Assembly (NCBI GenBank): GCA_026984515.1
Contig: JALSRZ010000014.1
Location: 30,040 to 94,039 of the forward strand
From: Thiohalobacter sp.
GTDB lineage: Bacteria; Pseudomonadota; Gammaproteobacteria; DSM-19610
Direction: 5' to 3'
DNA length: 64,000 nucleotides
Part shown: positions 42,494-51,089 of the stretch, piece by piece
Numbering within the stretch: the stretch's first letter is position 1
Layout: the number at the start of each line of letters is the position of its first letter
Notes under the pieces: generated by a model
Database searches by the model: none
Told to the model about the DNA's origin: nothing
The model's input: only the letters and a program-made list of their open reading frames with translations
Translations under genes and position numbers: made by a program

Positions 42494-43968
42494 ACCGGTT
42501 CCTCACAACGGATATCGATGGTTGGCGCAAGCTCCCCGGGCACTACCCGGAACACCTTGCGCACATCCCGGTAGCCGGGCCGTGATCCGACAGCCGTATA
42601 GGTTCCCGGCCGCAACTCCAGCTGTCGCTCGACAAAACGTCCCAGGCGGGCCACGTGGTAAACGACGACCTCGGTCTCTCCGTCCGAACGCAGGCGCACC
42701 TGGACCGGAACACGCGCTGCGGCCACCAGCTGCGCCAGCTTCCCGATCTTGTTGGCCAGACGTGATTCCCTGGCGGGTGCGCTACCGGCGGCAGACAACA
42801 GCTTCTCAGCGTTGGCGAGCGGCTGTTCGGAATACAGCCGCTGCGGCGCATCAAGGTAACGATCGAACTGCCGGTGTAACTGCAGACGTGCTTCCGCCTG
42901 CTGCAGACCGTTGCGGGCAAAACCGGCATCCGCGTCGATTTGCAGCGCTTTCCGGTACCAGCCTGCGGCGGCCTGCCAGTCTTCGTCCCTGGCCGCGGCC
43001 TCCGCCCGGCCGCGCAAGCGCGACAGTTCCGCCTGCTGACGCGCCTGCACCAGTCGCCGGCGTGCATCCCGCACCGCCGTGGATTCAGGTTGTATTTGTG
43101 CAGCGCTTTCCAGCGCGCGGCCTGCGCTATCCAGCCGCCCCTCGTCCAGCGCGGCCAGCGCCCGGCTCATGGCGGCACGGAAGCGCCGCTCTGCCAGTTG
43201 CGCAGATACCCGCTGCAGGCGGTCGCGGGCCGGTTGATACGCACTGTCCAGCTGCAGCGCCGCTGAATAGCCCGCAGCCGCCGCCTCCAGGTCTTCATTA
43301 CCTTCAGCCGCTTCACCGGCAGCCACCTGCGCCAGCACCCGGCGACGTACCCTGGCCCGTGCCAGTGCGCGCAACGCGACCTCGTGTTCGGGTTCAACCG
43401 CCAGCGCCAGCGCCAGTTGCTGTTGCGCGCTGTCCGGCCGGTTCTCCTCCAGTGCCGCCAGGCCGGCGTCCAGGGCCTGGGTGAAAATCTGCTGCTTGCG
43501 GCCGTCCAGTTGCTGCAAGCGCTGCAGCGCATCCGTATAACTGCGCGCTGCGGCGGCAAAGCGTCGTTCCGCAAACAGGCGATCGCCACTGCCGGCCAGT
43601 GCCGCGGCGTCCTCCCACAGCGGCATTCCCCACACCGGCGCCTGTTCCAGCTCCAGCCTCGCCCGTAACTTCAGGTACTGCTGCAGGCTCTGTTCAGCCG
43701 CTGCACGCGCAACCGGCGCTGCGCTTCCTGCAGCAGGCGCTGCTTTGCCGACCACTGCGTCGCCAACGCCGCCCGGTACAGGCACCAGTCGCGGCAATAC
43801 CAGCACCACCAGCAGGCCAAGCAACAGGACGACGGCAAGCGCGAGTCCCACGCGGCGACGCCCGGGCGCACCCCGCGCGGGGGATGCGGGTTTCTGTCCC
43901 GGCGGACGCAGGGGTGGATGCAGCGCGGGGTCGGACCCGCCGGCGCTGTTGCGGTCAGCGGATGACAT
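42490..43968 (-). CDS. Membrane-anchored TPR/helical-repeat protein
   Basis: 492 residues. A Pro-rich cytoplasmic start, one transmembrane helix (about 36-60; LALAVVLLLGLLVVLVLPRL), then many short helical repeats of about 30-40 residues (FAAAARSYTDALQRLQ; ALDEGRLDSAGRALESAAQ; WYRKALQIDADAGFARNG), as in TPR or SEL1-like arrays, and a C-terminal beta-rich PEGA-like domain (LELRPGTYTAVGSRPGYRDV). Overlaps the FHA/PEGA gene by four bases. Probable periplasmic scaffold. Confidence 0.75.
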   Translation of the reverse strand: MSSADRNSAGGSDPALHPPLRPPGQKPASPARGAPGRRRVGLALAVVLLLGLLVVLVLPRLVPVPGGVGDAVVGKAAPAAGSAAPVARAAAEQSLQQYLKLRARLELEQAPVWGMPLWEDAAALAGSGDRLFAERRFAAAARSYTDALQRLQQLDGRKQQIFTQALDAGLAALEENRPDSAQQQLALALAVEPEHEVALRALARARVRRRVLAQVAAGEAAEGNEDLEAAAAGYSAALQLDSAYQPARDRLQRVSAQLAERRFRAAMSRALAALDEGRLDSAGRALESAAQIQPESTAVRDARRRLVQARQQAELSRLRGRAEAAARDEDWQAAAGWYRKALQIDADAGFARNGLQQAEARLQLHRQFDRYLDAPQRLYSEQPLANAEKLLSAAGSAPARESRLANKIGKLAQLVAAARVPVQVRLRSDGETEVVVYHVARLGRFVERQLELRPGTYTAVGSRPGYRDVRKVFRVVPGELAPTIDIRCEEPV

Positions 43969-43977
43969 GCGCTTGCC

Positions 43978-45195
43978 TCAGTGTACGTCCCCGGGCAGGC
44001 CGGTCTCGGCCGCATAGATTCGCTTCAGCAGGGCACGCCACTGGGCGTACTGCACCTCGGCGGACCCGGTCAGTTCATGGGTCTGGCCCTCCACCTCCAC
44101 TACCAGCGGCCTGGTTTCCGCGGCAAACGATTCACCCAGCTCCTTGATGGCGTCCCGGTGGATGGTGGTTTCCGAATCCTTGTCAAAACCGGTCTTCAGC
44201 GCATAGGCGCCACCGACCACCATGACGTTACGCAGCGTACCGGTAGACGCGCGGGTGCTGTTGCCACCCAGCGCTTCGATGGCAATCGCACCGATAATGG
44301 CTGCAGCGCCGATCAGTTTCCGGTTCCTGGCTTCGCGCTGGATGGCGCGCATCGATTCCAGTTCTTCGAGACGCGTTTTGCGCCACTGCGTATACGGCTC
44401 GCGCATGGTCTGGTAAAAATTGTCGAAATGCCCGTTCAGGGTATCGATCAGCAGGAAGTCCCGTTCCCGGATGGCGTTCACGCGCCGCACCATCGGGTCT
44501 TCCCCGGCCGGCAGGCGTACGATGGTAAACTGGCCGTTGTCGTCACGCTGCAGGTAGGCTCTGAAAACGTCCGGCGCAAGGTCAGCGGCAAAGCGTAGCC
44601 CGGCGATACGCCGGATCGTCAGGATGTCCTTTGGTTCCAGGGTCGCCCGGTAGATCGCAAGATCGTTGGCAATGGCATTGAACAGGGGCTGGAAGACGTC
44701 CCTGCCCGCCCGTTCCGCATCCTGGTAGGCCTGCAGGGAAACGCTGGCATCATAGGTGCTGCTGAACCACTCACGACCGCTGGCGTCCAGGGCGGTGATT
44801 TTCAGTTGCAGCCGTTCACCGTCCGACTCAAGAATCACGCCCCGCACCAGGACCTCGCCGCCTTCGGTATCACGGGGCACCACCCGAACCGCACCCCAGT
44901 ACCCGGTTTTCTCCATGGTGTCGCGCAACAACATTGGCAGGTAGCGCGCCTCGGCACTGCGAATATCTACCGACAGACCCTGTGCATCGTCTTCGTCCTG
45001 CGGCAACTCACCCGGCTCAAACAACTCGATCCAGACATCCAGCAACTGGTTCTCGCTGAGCTCACCGTCCGGCCGGTCGATCACCACATTGCCGTCGACA
45101 CTGCGATGGGAAGCGATGGTGCTGCAACCGGCCAGCAGGACCAGCGTGACGAGCATCAGGCTGTGCACGACCAGCCCGGGGGGCAACCACCTCAA
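43978..45195 (-). CDS. Outer-membrane lipoprotein of the channel operon
   Basis: 405 residues from a TTG at 45195 that overlaps the upstream stop (TTGA); starts at GTG 45237 or ATG 45156 are possible. The signal ends in the lipobox LLAGC. The mature part has an alpha/beta region (SAEARYLPMLLRDTMEKTGY; GVILESDGERLQLKITALDA) that resembles proteins with a tail-anchored lipid-binding-like fold, then a hydrophobic glycine-rich helix (AAAIIGAIAIEALGG). No family recognised. It may be the outer-membrane anchor of the machine. Confidence 0.7.
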   Translation of the reverse strand: MRWLPPGLVVHSLMLVTLVLLAGCSTIASHRSVDGNVVIDRPDGELSENQLLDVWIELFEPGELPQDEDDAQGLSVDIRSAEARYLPMLLRDTMEKTGYWGAVRVVPRDTEGGEVLVRGVILESDGERLQLKITALDASGREWFSSTYDASVSLQAYQDAERAGRDVFQPLFNAIANDLAIYRATLEPKDILTIRRIAGLRFAADLAPDVFRAYLQRDDNGQFTIVRLPAGEDPMVRRVNAIRERDFLLIDTLNGHFDNFYQTMREPYTQWRKTRLEELESMRAIQREARNRKLIGAAAIIGAIAIEALGGNSTRASTGTLRNVMVVGGAYALKTGFDKDSETTIHRDAIKELGESFAAETRPLVVEVEGQTHELTGSAEVQYAQWRALLKRIYAAETGLPGDVH

Positions 45196-45959
45196 CGGGT
45201 TCCGGTTCCCTGTTTGTACTTCCGGTATTCGTCCCACAACTTTTTCTTCAACTCCGGGTCCGTCTCTCGTTCGGCCGCTTCGCGCAACTGGCGAGCCACT
45301 ACATCATCACCGCTGCCATCCCCGACGTCCTGCGGAGGTTCACCGGCGCTCGACTGTCGCCCCGGGCCACCCGCACTGCCGTTCGTGGTCGGGGGCCGGG
45401 CAAGTTCACCCTGATCGTCCATTTCCGCGGGCACACCTGAACCGCCCTCTTCTGCACGCGCCTGCCCCGCCCCACCTTCACCACTGCGCCCTGCCTGGCC
45501 TGCGCCGCCAGCGCTACGGGGCCGGGCAGCCTTCACCCGTTCCTGCTCGCGCAGCAGGCGCTGGTCAAACTCACCCAGGCCCGCATTGAGTTCGGCGTCC
45601 AGCGCCGCAGCCCGCTCGGCTTCGGTCTGCTCGGTCTGTGGATCGATCGCAGCGGGGCGCGACACGATGACCGGCTGAGGGCAATCCAGGCCGGCCGGTA
45701 ACGAAATCCGCTCCGCCGTCAGGGCAGCACAATCCGCAGCCACCCGTCGCCGCAGGCGTTCCACATACGCGGCGTACTCGTGACTTTCATCCGCCCCCAG
45801 GCTCCCGGTTTGACGGTGCCGCTCGAAATCCGTACGCGCCGCCTGCAGCGCCGCCTGATCGACCCGCAGCTGTTCGAGCAACTGCGTATCCTGTGCCGCC
45901 TGCGCGGGTTCCGCCAGCAGCAGGATCAACAGGGTGAACACGTGTTCGGATAGACGCAT
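45192..45959 (-). CDS. Secreted Glu/Arg/Gly-rich coiled-coil protein, first gene of the channel operon
   Basis: 255 residues from the ATG at 45959. Signal peptide (HVFTLLILLLAEPAQAA), a coiled-coil segment (about 28-95), a Gly/Ala/Glu-rich low-complexity stretch (about 145-220; GGAGQARAEEGGSG), and a helical tail (LREAAERETDPELKKKLWDEY). Two cysteines flank the coil (ADCAAL; LDCPQP). The order of overlapping genes suggests it begins the transcript; no promoter was confidently identified upstream. Confidence 0.65.
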   Translation of the reverse strand: MRLSEHVFTLLILLLAEPAQAAQDTQLLEQLRVDQAALQAARTDFERHRQTGSLGADESHEYAAYVERLRRRVAADCAALTAERISLPAGLDCPQPVIVSRPAAIDPQTEQTEAERAAALDAELNAGLGEFDQRLLREQERVKAARPRSAGGAGQAGRSGEGGAGQARAEEGGSGVPAEMDDQGELARPPTTNGSAGGPGRQSSAGEPPQDVGDGSGDDVVARQLREAAERETDPELKKKLWDEYRKYKQGTGTR

Positions 45960-46296
45960 ACCAGGCTCCCGCACCTGCTACAGACCGCCGGGGAGCCCCC
46001 GGGTTTCCCCGCTATCATAACTGCATGCACCAGCAGGCGCGACAGCACGCCTGCGGTCACCCTGGAACCCGTTTCTGTGGACGTTTTACGCGGCCTTGTC
46101 CTGCTGCGCCCGGGATCAGAACGTTGGCTGGCCACTCCGATGCCAGACGTACTGCAGTGCACAGCAACACCGCTGTCCCGGCAGCCATGCAACGGCTGGA
46201 CGCAAGGAATACGCCTGCGAATTTCATAATTTCATGCCGCCCGGCGCGTTCTTGCAGTATCTGTTTCAGCCACATTTTCCTGTACATCCTCCTATC

Positions 46297-46312
46297 TGTG
46301 ACCTGTATCACA
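46297..46312. promoter_or_regulatory. CRP/FNR-family binding site
   Basis: TGTGA-CCTGTA-TCACA is an exact match to the E. coli CRP consensus TGTGA-N6-TCACA (Vfr is similar). It lies 153 bases upstream of the DUF5666 start and about 340 bases from the channel operon, so either could be the target. Confidence 0.6.
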
Positions 46313-46346
46313 TATTTTCGAATCCGCACAGGACACCGCTTGCGCC

Positions 46347-46382
46347 ACCCAATATTTGGGACTATTATCCCAAATATTGGGT
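46347..46382. promoter_or_regulatory. Tandem palindrome, operator-like
   Basis: A perfect 15-base inverted repeat (46347-46361 and 46368-46382) with a 6-base loop. Each arm itself contains a near-palindromic core CCCAATATTTGGG. Two overlapping palindromes of 13 bases suggest binding of two dimers of a regulator; there is no T run, so a terminator is unlikely. Confidence 0.5.
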
Positions 46383-46464
46383 TTATTTTCCCACTATCCA
46401 GACCCGGGGGAGGATTCACGCTCCCCATGCCTGAGAACGGCTTAGCCTCAGAAGGAGTACGGAC

Positions 46465-47937
46465 ATGACACAGAAACGACTGATTACCGCCCTGGCCATT
46501 GCACTCGCAACCGGTGGGCTGACCGCCTGCGGGGGCGGCAGCGGTGGCGGAGGAACCACGGGCGCCGCTCTCGTCAGCACCAGTTCGGTTGGCACCATCA
46601 CTGGCTTTGGCAGCGTCTACGTCAACGGCGTCGAATTCGAGACGGGTAACGCCAGCTATGAAATAGACGATGAAACCGCTTTCGATGACTCCGCGCTTGC
46701 CGTGGGCATGAAAGTCCGGATCAAGGGGACAGTGAATGCCGATGGCGTAACCGGCACCGCCAGCAGCGTGCACTATGACGACGATGTGGAAGGACCGATC
46801 GATACCGGCAGCCTGACCGTCATCGATGCCACCCACAAGGCATTCCGGATCTTTGGCCTGGATATCATGGTGGACGCATCCCGGACCGTATTCGACGCCG
46901 GTGCCGGCTTCGATACCCTGGCCGATGGCCAGAAACTGGAAGTAAGCGGCTATTTTGACGGCACGCGCATCAATGCAACCCGCATTGAACGGCAGAATGA
47001 CCTGGACAACGAGTTTGAAGTCAAAGGCACCGTCGCGGCTTATGATGGAAGCACCGTTACGCTGACACTGCAGAATGGCGCCAGCGCCGGACCTTTCGAT
47101 ATCAGCTCCACCGCCGTACTGCAGATCCCCGCCACCCCGGACGGTCTGTTTGTGGAAGTGAAGCTCGCCGACCAGGGCGGCCGCCTGGTCGCCATCCGCA
47201 TACAAACCGACGACGAGGACCTGCTCGACGGTAACGAAGACGATGTCAGTATTCGCGGTGTGCTGGCTGACGACGGCAACGGCGGCTTCCTGGTAAACGG
47301 CGTCCCGTTCACAACCAACAGTGACAGCGAGTTCAAGCCCGGAAACCTGGGGGATCGTCTCGCTGCCGGCATGGAAGTCAAGGTTGAAGGCCACATGCGG
47401 AACGGCACGCTGATCGCGGACGAAAACGAGACCGAAGAGGGCAGCATCAGGATCGATGCCCGGACCATCGATGTCCGCTTCTCGAATGCCAAAAACGGCA
47501 GCATCACCCTGGACCTGGGCAACAGCCAGAGCCTGACGGTGAACACCGACAACAGCACGCTGTTCGAGGACAACAGTGCCGCAGACAGTAATGGCGATGA
47601 AAGCTTCAACCTCGATGAACTGGCTTCCGGAAGCGAGTTCCTGGAAATAGAAGCCTTCAGGAATGATGCCGGTCAACTGGTCGCCACCAGCATCCGGCGC
47701 GAAGACCCCAGCGGACAGAAGACCCGGCTTGAAGCACCACTGGACCGTTTTGAAGCCGGTGCATCGGTCACCCTGCTGGGCATCACCTACACCGTACACG
47801 CAGCTACCACCTATGAAGCAGGGAACATGCCGTCCGGCAGTTCGAGCTTCTTCAGCGCGCTGAACACAAACTCGGTCGTCAAAGTGAAAGATGCCGAACC
47901 CAACGGCACAGCAGAGGAACTGGACCTGGAGAGCTGA
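46465..47937 (+). CDS. DUF5666-type repeat lipoprotein
   Basis: 490 residues with AAGGAG before the ATG at 46465. Lipoprotein signal with lipobox LTACGG (cysteine about residue 22), a glycine-rich spacer, then several repeated all-beta modules of about 60-75 residues (SVGTITGFGSVYVNGVEFET; LAVGMKVRIKGTV; LADGQKLEVSGYF; LAAGMEVKVEGHM), typical of DUF5666. The protein is acidic (many Asp/Glu) and probably surface- or periplasm-exposed on the outer membrane. Function unknown; a CRP-like site and a palindrome lie upstream. Confidence 0.85.
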   Translation: MTQKRLITALAIALATGGLTACGGGSGGGGTTGAALVSTSSVGTITGFGSVYVNGVEFETGNASYEIDDETAFDDSALAVGMKVRIKGTVNADGVTGTASSVHYDDDVEGPIDTGSLTVIDATHKAFRIFGLDIMVDASRTVFDAGAGFDTLADGQKLEVSGYFDGTRINATRIERQNDLDNEFEVKGTVAAYDGSTVTLTLQNGASAGPFDISSTAVLQIPATPDGLFVEVKLADQGGRLVAIRIQTDDEDLLDGNEDDVSIRGVLADDGNGGFLVNGVPFTTNSDSEFKPGNLGDRLAAGMEVKVEGHMRNGTLIADENETEEGSIRIDARTIDVRFSNAKNGSITLDLGNSQSLTVNTDNSTLFEDNSAADSNGDESFNLDELASGSEFLEIEAFRNDAGQLVATSIRREDPSGQKTRLEAPLDRFEAGASVTLLGITYTVHAATTYEAGNMPSGSSSFFSALNTNSVVKVKDAEPNGTAEELDLES

Positions 47938-47939
47938 CC

Positions 47940-48080
47940 CCCCGGGATGCAGCCGGTGGGCCCGCTGGTCTGCCAGCTGTTCCAGGTGACGCCGCCGTGT
48001 ATCGGCTGGTTACGCAGCGTATACAGGCGGTCGAACACGACTTCCAGAACCCGTGAGCCTGGTTCATAGACACACCTGGT
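47940..48080 (-). pseudogene. Remnant of a HEPN-like protein
   Basis: A short minus-strand stretch encodes VLEVVFDRLYTLRNQPIHGG followed by VTWNSW, which recalls the C-terminal end of HEPN-like proteins (RNxxxH pattern, R-N-Q-P-I-H). The rest of any such protein is absent on both sides. It is probably a fragment of a decayed toxin or RNA-targeting gene. The family call is from memory of the motif. Confidence 0.35.
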
Positions 48081-48154
48081 TCGCACTGTATATGCCCTGT
48101 TTCCTTGGAAAACAGCGCCGGTTTTATGCAACTGTCGGGTTTACATGCCTGAAA

Positions 48155-48733
48155 TTATGCTCTTGATTTTCTCAGGTTTGTAAACCCGGCCAGGGCAAGA
48201 ATACCGCTTCCGAATAACCAGGCGGCGGCAGGCAGTGGAACGGGAGATACGGTCCAATAGGCATAGGTACCCCAACCAAAAGGTCTTGAACCGATTGCTA
48301 TCTGGGAAGTATCAAACGAATCGACAATGCCGACGCCATTCACGAATGCTGAAGAAACAACATCGCGGCCATTGGGCCCGACTCTTACATATGGTGTCAG
48401 AAAATAACCTTCAACACTACTTGTGATATTGGTAGTAAATTGAGGGTTGGTATCGTAGTTCAAGTGGACAGGGCTGGAATCATTAAAAACCTGTTGCTCT
48501 AATGCTGTGCTGGCAGCCAAGGCCGATGATTGGCTACCAAACAGAAAATTCGTACATCCCGAGAACAGTCCCAGGCAACTCTGAGAGATGAAAGAGACGT
48601 CATAGCTGATACCACCAATAATAACGCCTTTTGCACCGGTGAGTTCACCAGCATCGATTTCCAGGGTGACTGCATTCGAAAGGGGTGAATAGATGGCAAG
48701 GCTGATTAAAAAGCCAAAGACAGTTGATTTCAT
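48155..48733 (-). CDS. Exported protein with VPLPA-CTERM sorting signal
   Basis: 192 residues with GAAGGAG before the ATG at 48733. Sec signal peptide (MKSTVFGFLISLAIYSPLSNA), a beta-rich mature part with a cysteine pair (QSCLGLFSGC), and a C-terminal tripartite signal: VPLPAA, hydrophobic helix (WLFGSGILALAGF), basic tail (RKSRA). This is the VPLPA variant of PEP-CTERM, processed by an exosortase/archaeosortase-type enzyme that must lie elsewhere on the chromosome. The role is probably extracellular matrix or surface display. Confidence 0.82.
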   Translation of the reverse strand: MKSTVFGFLISLAIYSPLSNAVTLEIDAGELTGAKGVIIGGISYDVSFISQSCLGLFSGCTNFLFGSQSSALAASTALEQQVFNDSSPVHLNYDTNPQFTTNITSSVEGYFLTPYVRVGPNGRDVVSSAFVNGVGIVDSFDTSQIAIGSRPFGWGTYAYWTVSPVPLPAAAWLFGSGILALAGFTNLRKSRA

Positions 48734-48796
48734 GAATTATTCTCCTTCAGCAAAGGGGCTGATTATTATTAAATTCCTCCGTCCGCTTTGAATTAT

Positions 48797-48864
48797 ATCA
48801 AAAACAATGCCTTTTGTACCGGTGAGTTCACCAGCGTCAAGACGGTATTCGAAAAGGCTCTATC
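48797..48864 (-). repeat. Partial duplicate of the VPLPA gene
   Basis: Minus-strand sequence encodes LDAGELTGTKGI in frame, matching IDAGELTGAKGV near the start of the intact VPLPA gene at 48620-48660; similarity covers about 55-60 bases, including a shared ATTCGAAA stretch. No full copy follows. It is a truncated tandem duplicate of that gene, upstream of it. Confidence 0.6.
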
Positions 48865-48901
48865 CGGGGTTCCCAACGAACATTCCAATCATTTTACGTT
48901 A

Positions 48902-49200
48902 GCAGGCTGTTGAAAAACTTCCCGGATCCGTCAATATTGGTCTTTTCCACCCCTAATCATTCTGAGAGCGATACGCGGTTCTGATATTCAGCAAGATACG
49001 TTGTTCAGTACGGTGAGTCCTGAACAACGGGTACCAAAGGATCATCCACTTCGGCCAGTCCGAGCGATGGTCGATGAAGCGCTCAGGGCGTTCGACACCG
49101 AGTTCGACACGCTGTATGCCGAACTGGGCCGGGATTCAATTCCGCCGGAGAAGCTTCTGCGGGGTAATCGTTCAATCGACGACGCTACTTCCCCAACCCA
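48902..49200 (+). pseudogene. Truncated DDE transposase (IS5/IS1182-like) remnant
   Basis: From 48971 the frame reads as a typical transposase N terminus: RGSDIQQDTLFSTVSPEQRV and KDHPLRPVRAMVDEALRAFD, then DSIPPEKLLRG. The expected initiator is ATA (48971), so the start codon is lost, and the sequence breaks off at about 49165 before any catalytic domain. An IS-end-like GGCTGTTGAAAAACTTCC lies at 48904-48921. Confidence 0.7.
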
Positions 49201-49652
49201 GCGATATCTGATTTCAAAGAATTGCCCGCGAACAGTTCTTGCCATCGCCACGGGGTGAGTTCCTCAACATCATGGGCTGGATGCAGGCTCACGCGTTGCA
49301 GTACATCAATCAGATAGGCGTAGGGATCGACGCCGTGCAAGCGGCAGGTGACCAGCAGACTCTGGATCACGCCAACGTGTTAGGCACCGATCTCGGTCCA
49401 GTTGAACAACCAGTTACGCCAGCCTATGGGAATGACCCGTAAGGCGCGCTCCAGATGGTTAGTGTCAATGGAGACGTCCGGGTCACCGAGAAAGATCCGC
49501 AGAGAGGCCTCGCGCCCGGCAACATAAACCAATACCCTGGAGAATGGGTCGCTGTTGACCAGGTCCAGCCGGTTACGTTGCTGATGGATCCAGCCGAAGA
49601 ATGCATCTACGATCAGCAGGCTGTACCGACTGCGGTACTCGAGCCTGGTCAT
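49185..49652 (-). pseudogene. IS66-family transposase (TnpC) C-terminal remnant
   Basis: Minus strand encodes the last third of an IS66 TnpC: DAFFGWIHQQRNRLDLVNSD, DPDVSIDTNHLERALRVIPI, NWLFNWTEIGA, then after a single in-frame TAA (49380-49382) IQSLLVTCRLHGVDPYAYLI and ELTPWRWQELFAGN. The frame is otherwise unbroken across the stop, so one base change (probably GAA to TAA) inactivated it. The N-terminal two thirds and TnpA/TnpB are missing. Confidence 0.8.
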
Positions 49653-49671
49653 GGCCGTGTGGTCAAAATAC

Positions 49672-50393
49672 TCATGCAGCTTCCCGATGGTAATATCTCA
49701 GTAGCCCGCCCAAACGTTCTTTGCAGCCGACTGGCCCGTCAACACGATCCACTGTTTGCCTGGCGGCTGGAAATAGCAGAACGTTGCTTTTACCTTGATG
49801 ATTCCGTTCAGCATGGTAATGGACGAGGTACTCACGCAGTGCACGTCGTAACGACGTTTCGCCAAACAGAATCAACTTCGATAAACAGCCGTCCTTGACC
49901 GATTTCACCCAGCGCTCCGCAAACGCATTCAAATTCGGACTGCGTGCAGGGAGCGGCAATGTTTTGCCATCACCGGATTCGATGATATTCCGATTCGGGT
50001 GCGGTGTGATGCCGGCGATCTCGACCTTGCGGCTCTCAAGATGGATAAAGAACTATACATAATAAGTGACCAGCCCGCGCAGCGTCAGCACCTCCACCGA
50101 GAAAAAGTCAGCCCCCGCAAGGACAACCATGTGCGCACGGATGCTGGCGCGACTTGGAACCATCGAACTTGCGTGCTACGAGCTTCCGGTACCAACCCAG
50201 AATGGTGTCAGGCTTTGCGGCCCAGGCGGTACGCGATTTCTGCAAGTGTAACCCGCTCCGCGTCAGTAAGTCGCAACGGGGTCTTGAGCTGAGCTTTGAG
50301 GATTCGGTTTTCGGCAGCAAGGTACTCATGACGCAAAAGGAGCTCCTGGTTCACTGTCCCGGTAATGTAGGCCAGAATACGCGCCCAATCCAT
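49672..50393 (-). pseudogene. Degenerate integrase-core (rve) transposase
   Basis: Pieces of one transposase lie in order on the minus strand: MDWARILAYITGTVNQELLL and AENRILKAQL (from 50393), PDTILGWYRKLVARKFDGSK in another frame, then ADFFSVEVLTLRGLVTYYV, a stop, and RKVEIAGITPHPN, then after a deletion ARSPNLNAFAERWVKSVKDG and GLLRYYHREAA at the end. At least one frameshift, one stop and an internal deletion are present, so it cannot make an active enzyme. Confidence 0.8.
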
Positions 50394-50855
50394 AAAAATA
50401 CCCACCGCCGATTACTAATCAGCAAATAGTAAGTCTCATTTGAGGCAAAATACAAAGGCATTGTGACGTGGACAACAGATGTTAAGACGTTGATATCTCA
50501 ATGCGGATGAGTTTTTTGACCACACGAGTAACCGATTGATTTGCTTGCTTTTAATGGCGCACCCGAAAGGATTGATTCATCGCTACGCTCGTCATCCCTG
50601 CGGGGCGCCTTCGGCGTCTGTCGTCGCGCTATGCGCTCCTCGGCTCGAACCCCCTACCGCCAGGATTATTCGTCTATTTGATATTCCCGACAAATTTCCT
50701 CTAAATGGCCCTATACGAGCTTATCTGGCCGTGAACGGGGTACATTTATTGGGAATCATTACACCACGAGATGCTTGCAAGACATGATATCTCTCTTGAT
50801 AGCTACCAATTATTGATATATATTGCGATATGTATCATATAGTCGGAGCAGAACC
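50394..50855. other. Intergenic stretch with a degenerate repeat
   Basis: 462 bases between IS remnants and vapB. A GC-rich palindromic patch lies near 50590-50640. From about 50664 to 50757 runs a diverged copy of the repeat seen at 55003-55116. No intact gene is supported. Confidence 0.5.
50664..50757. repeat. Dispersed repeat, copy A (upstream of vapBC)
   Basis: Shares blocks such as TCTATTTGATA, GACAAATTT, GCTTATCTGGC and GGGGTACATTTA-like ends with copy B at 55003-55116 (roughly 70 percent over aligned blocks, copy B with about 22 extra bases). On the minus strand both could encode a short LEEICREYQID-like segment as found at the start of minimal nucleotidyltransferase antitoxins, but both are truncated; that reading is tentative. 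Confidence 0.5.
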
Positions 50856-51089
50856 ATGACACAGACCGCCAAACTCTTTACCACCGGCCGGAGCCAGGCC
50901 GTACGATTACCCAAGGCCTTCCGCTTTAAGGGCAAGGAGGTTTTCATTCGCAAAGAGGGGAACCGCGTGATCCTGTCCGAAAAGCCGGAGTCCTGGGACG
51001 ATTTCTTTTCCTCACCGGCACGCGTGACGGAAGACTTCATGGCCGAGCGCGTCGACCTGCCCCCGCAAAAGCGGGAGCTGTTTGGATGA
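50856..51089 (+). CDS. vapB: VapB-type antitoxin (AbrB/MazE fold)
   Basis: 77 residues from the ATG at 50856 with GGAG seven bases upstream; the frame is open 11 codons further. The N-terminal AbrB-type DNA-binding motif is [19 protein letters not shown], followed by [15 protein letters not shown] and a C-terminal toxin-binding tail. Overlaps vapC by four bases (ATGA). It should neutralise the adjacent PIN toxin and repress the operon. Confidence 0.9.
   Translation: MTQTAKLFTTGRSQAVRLPKAFRFKGKEVFIRKEGNRVILSEKPESWDDFFSSPARVTEDFMAERVDLPPQKRELFG

Larger units (their letters stand above)
45960..46464. other. Divergent intergenic region
   Basis: 505 bases between the channel operon and the DUF5666 gene. 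Frames here lack family-like content or ribosome-binding sites. The region holds a CRP-like site at 46297-46312 and a tandem palindrome at 46347-46382; nothing else recognisable. Confidence 0.5.

Noticed and set aside
46025..46468. A 147-codon frame in the intergenic region before the DUF5666 gene.
   Set aside because: Runs through the CRP-like site and palindromes; no family signal.
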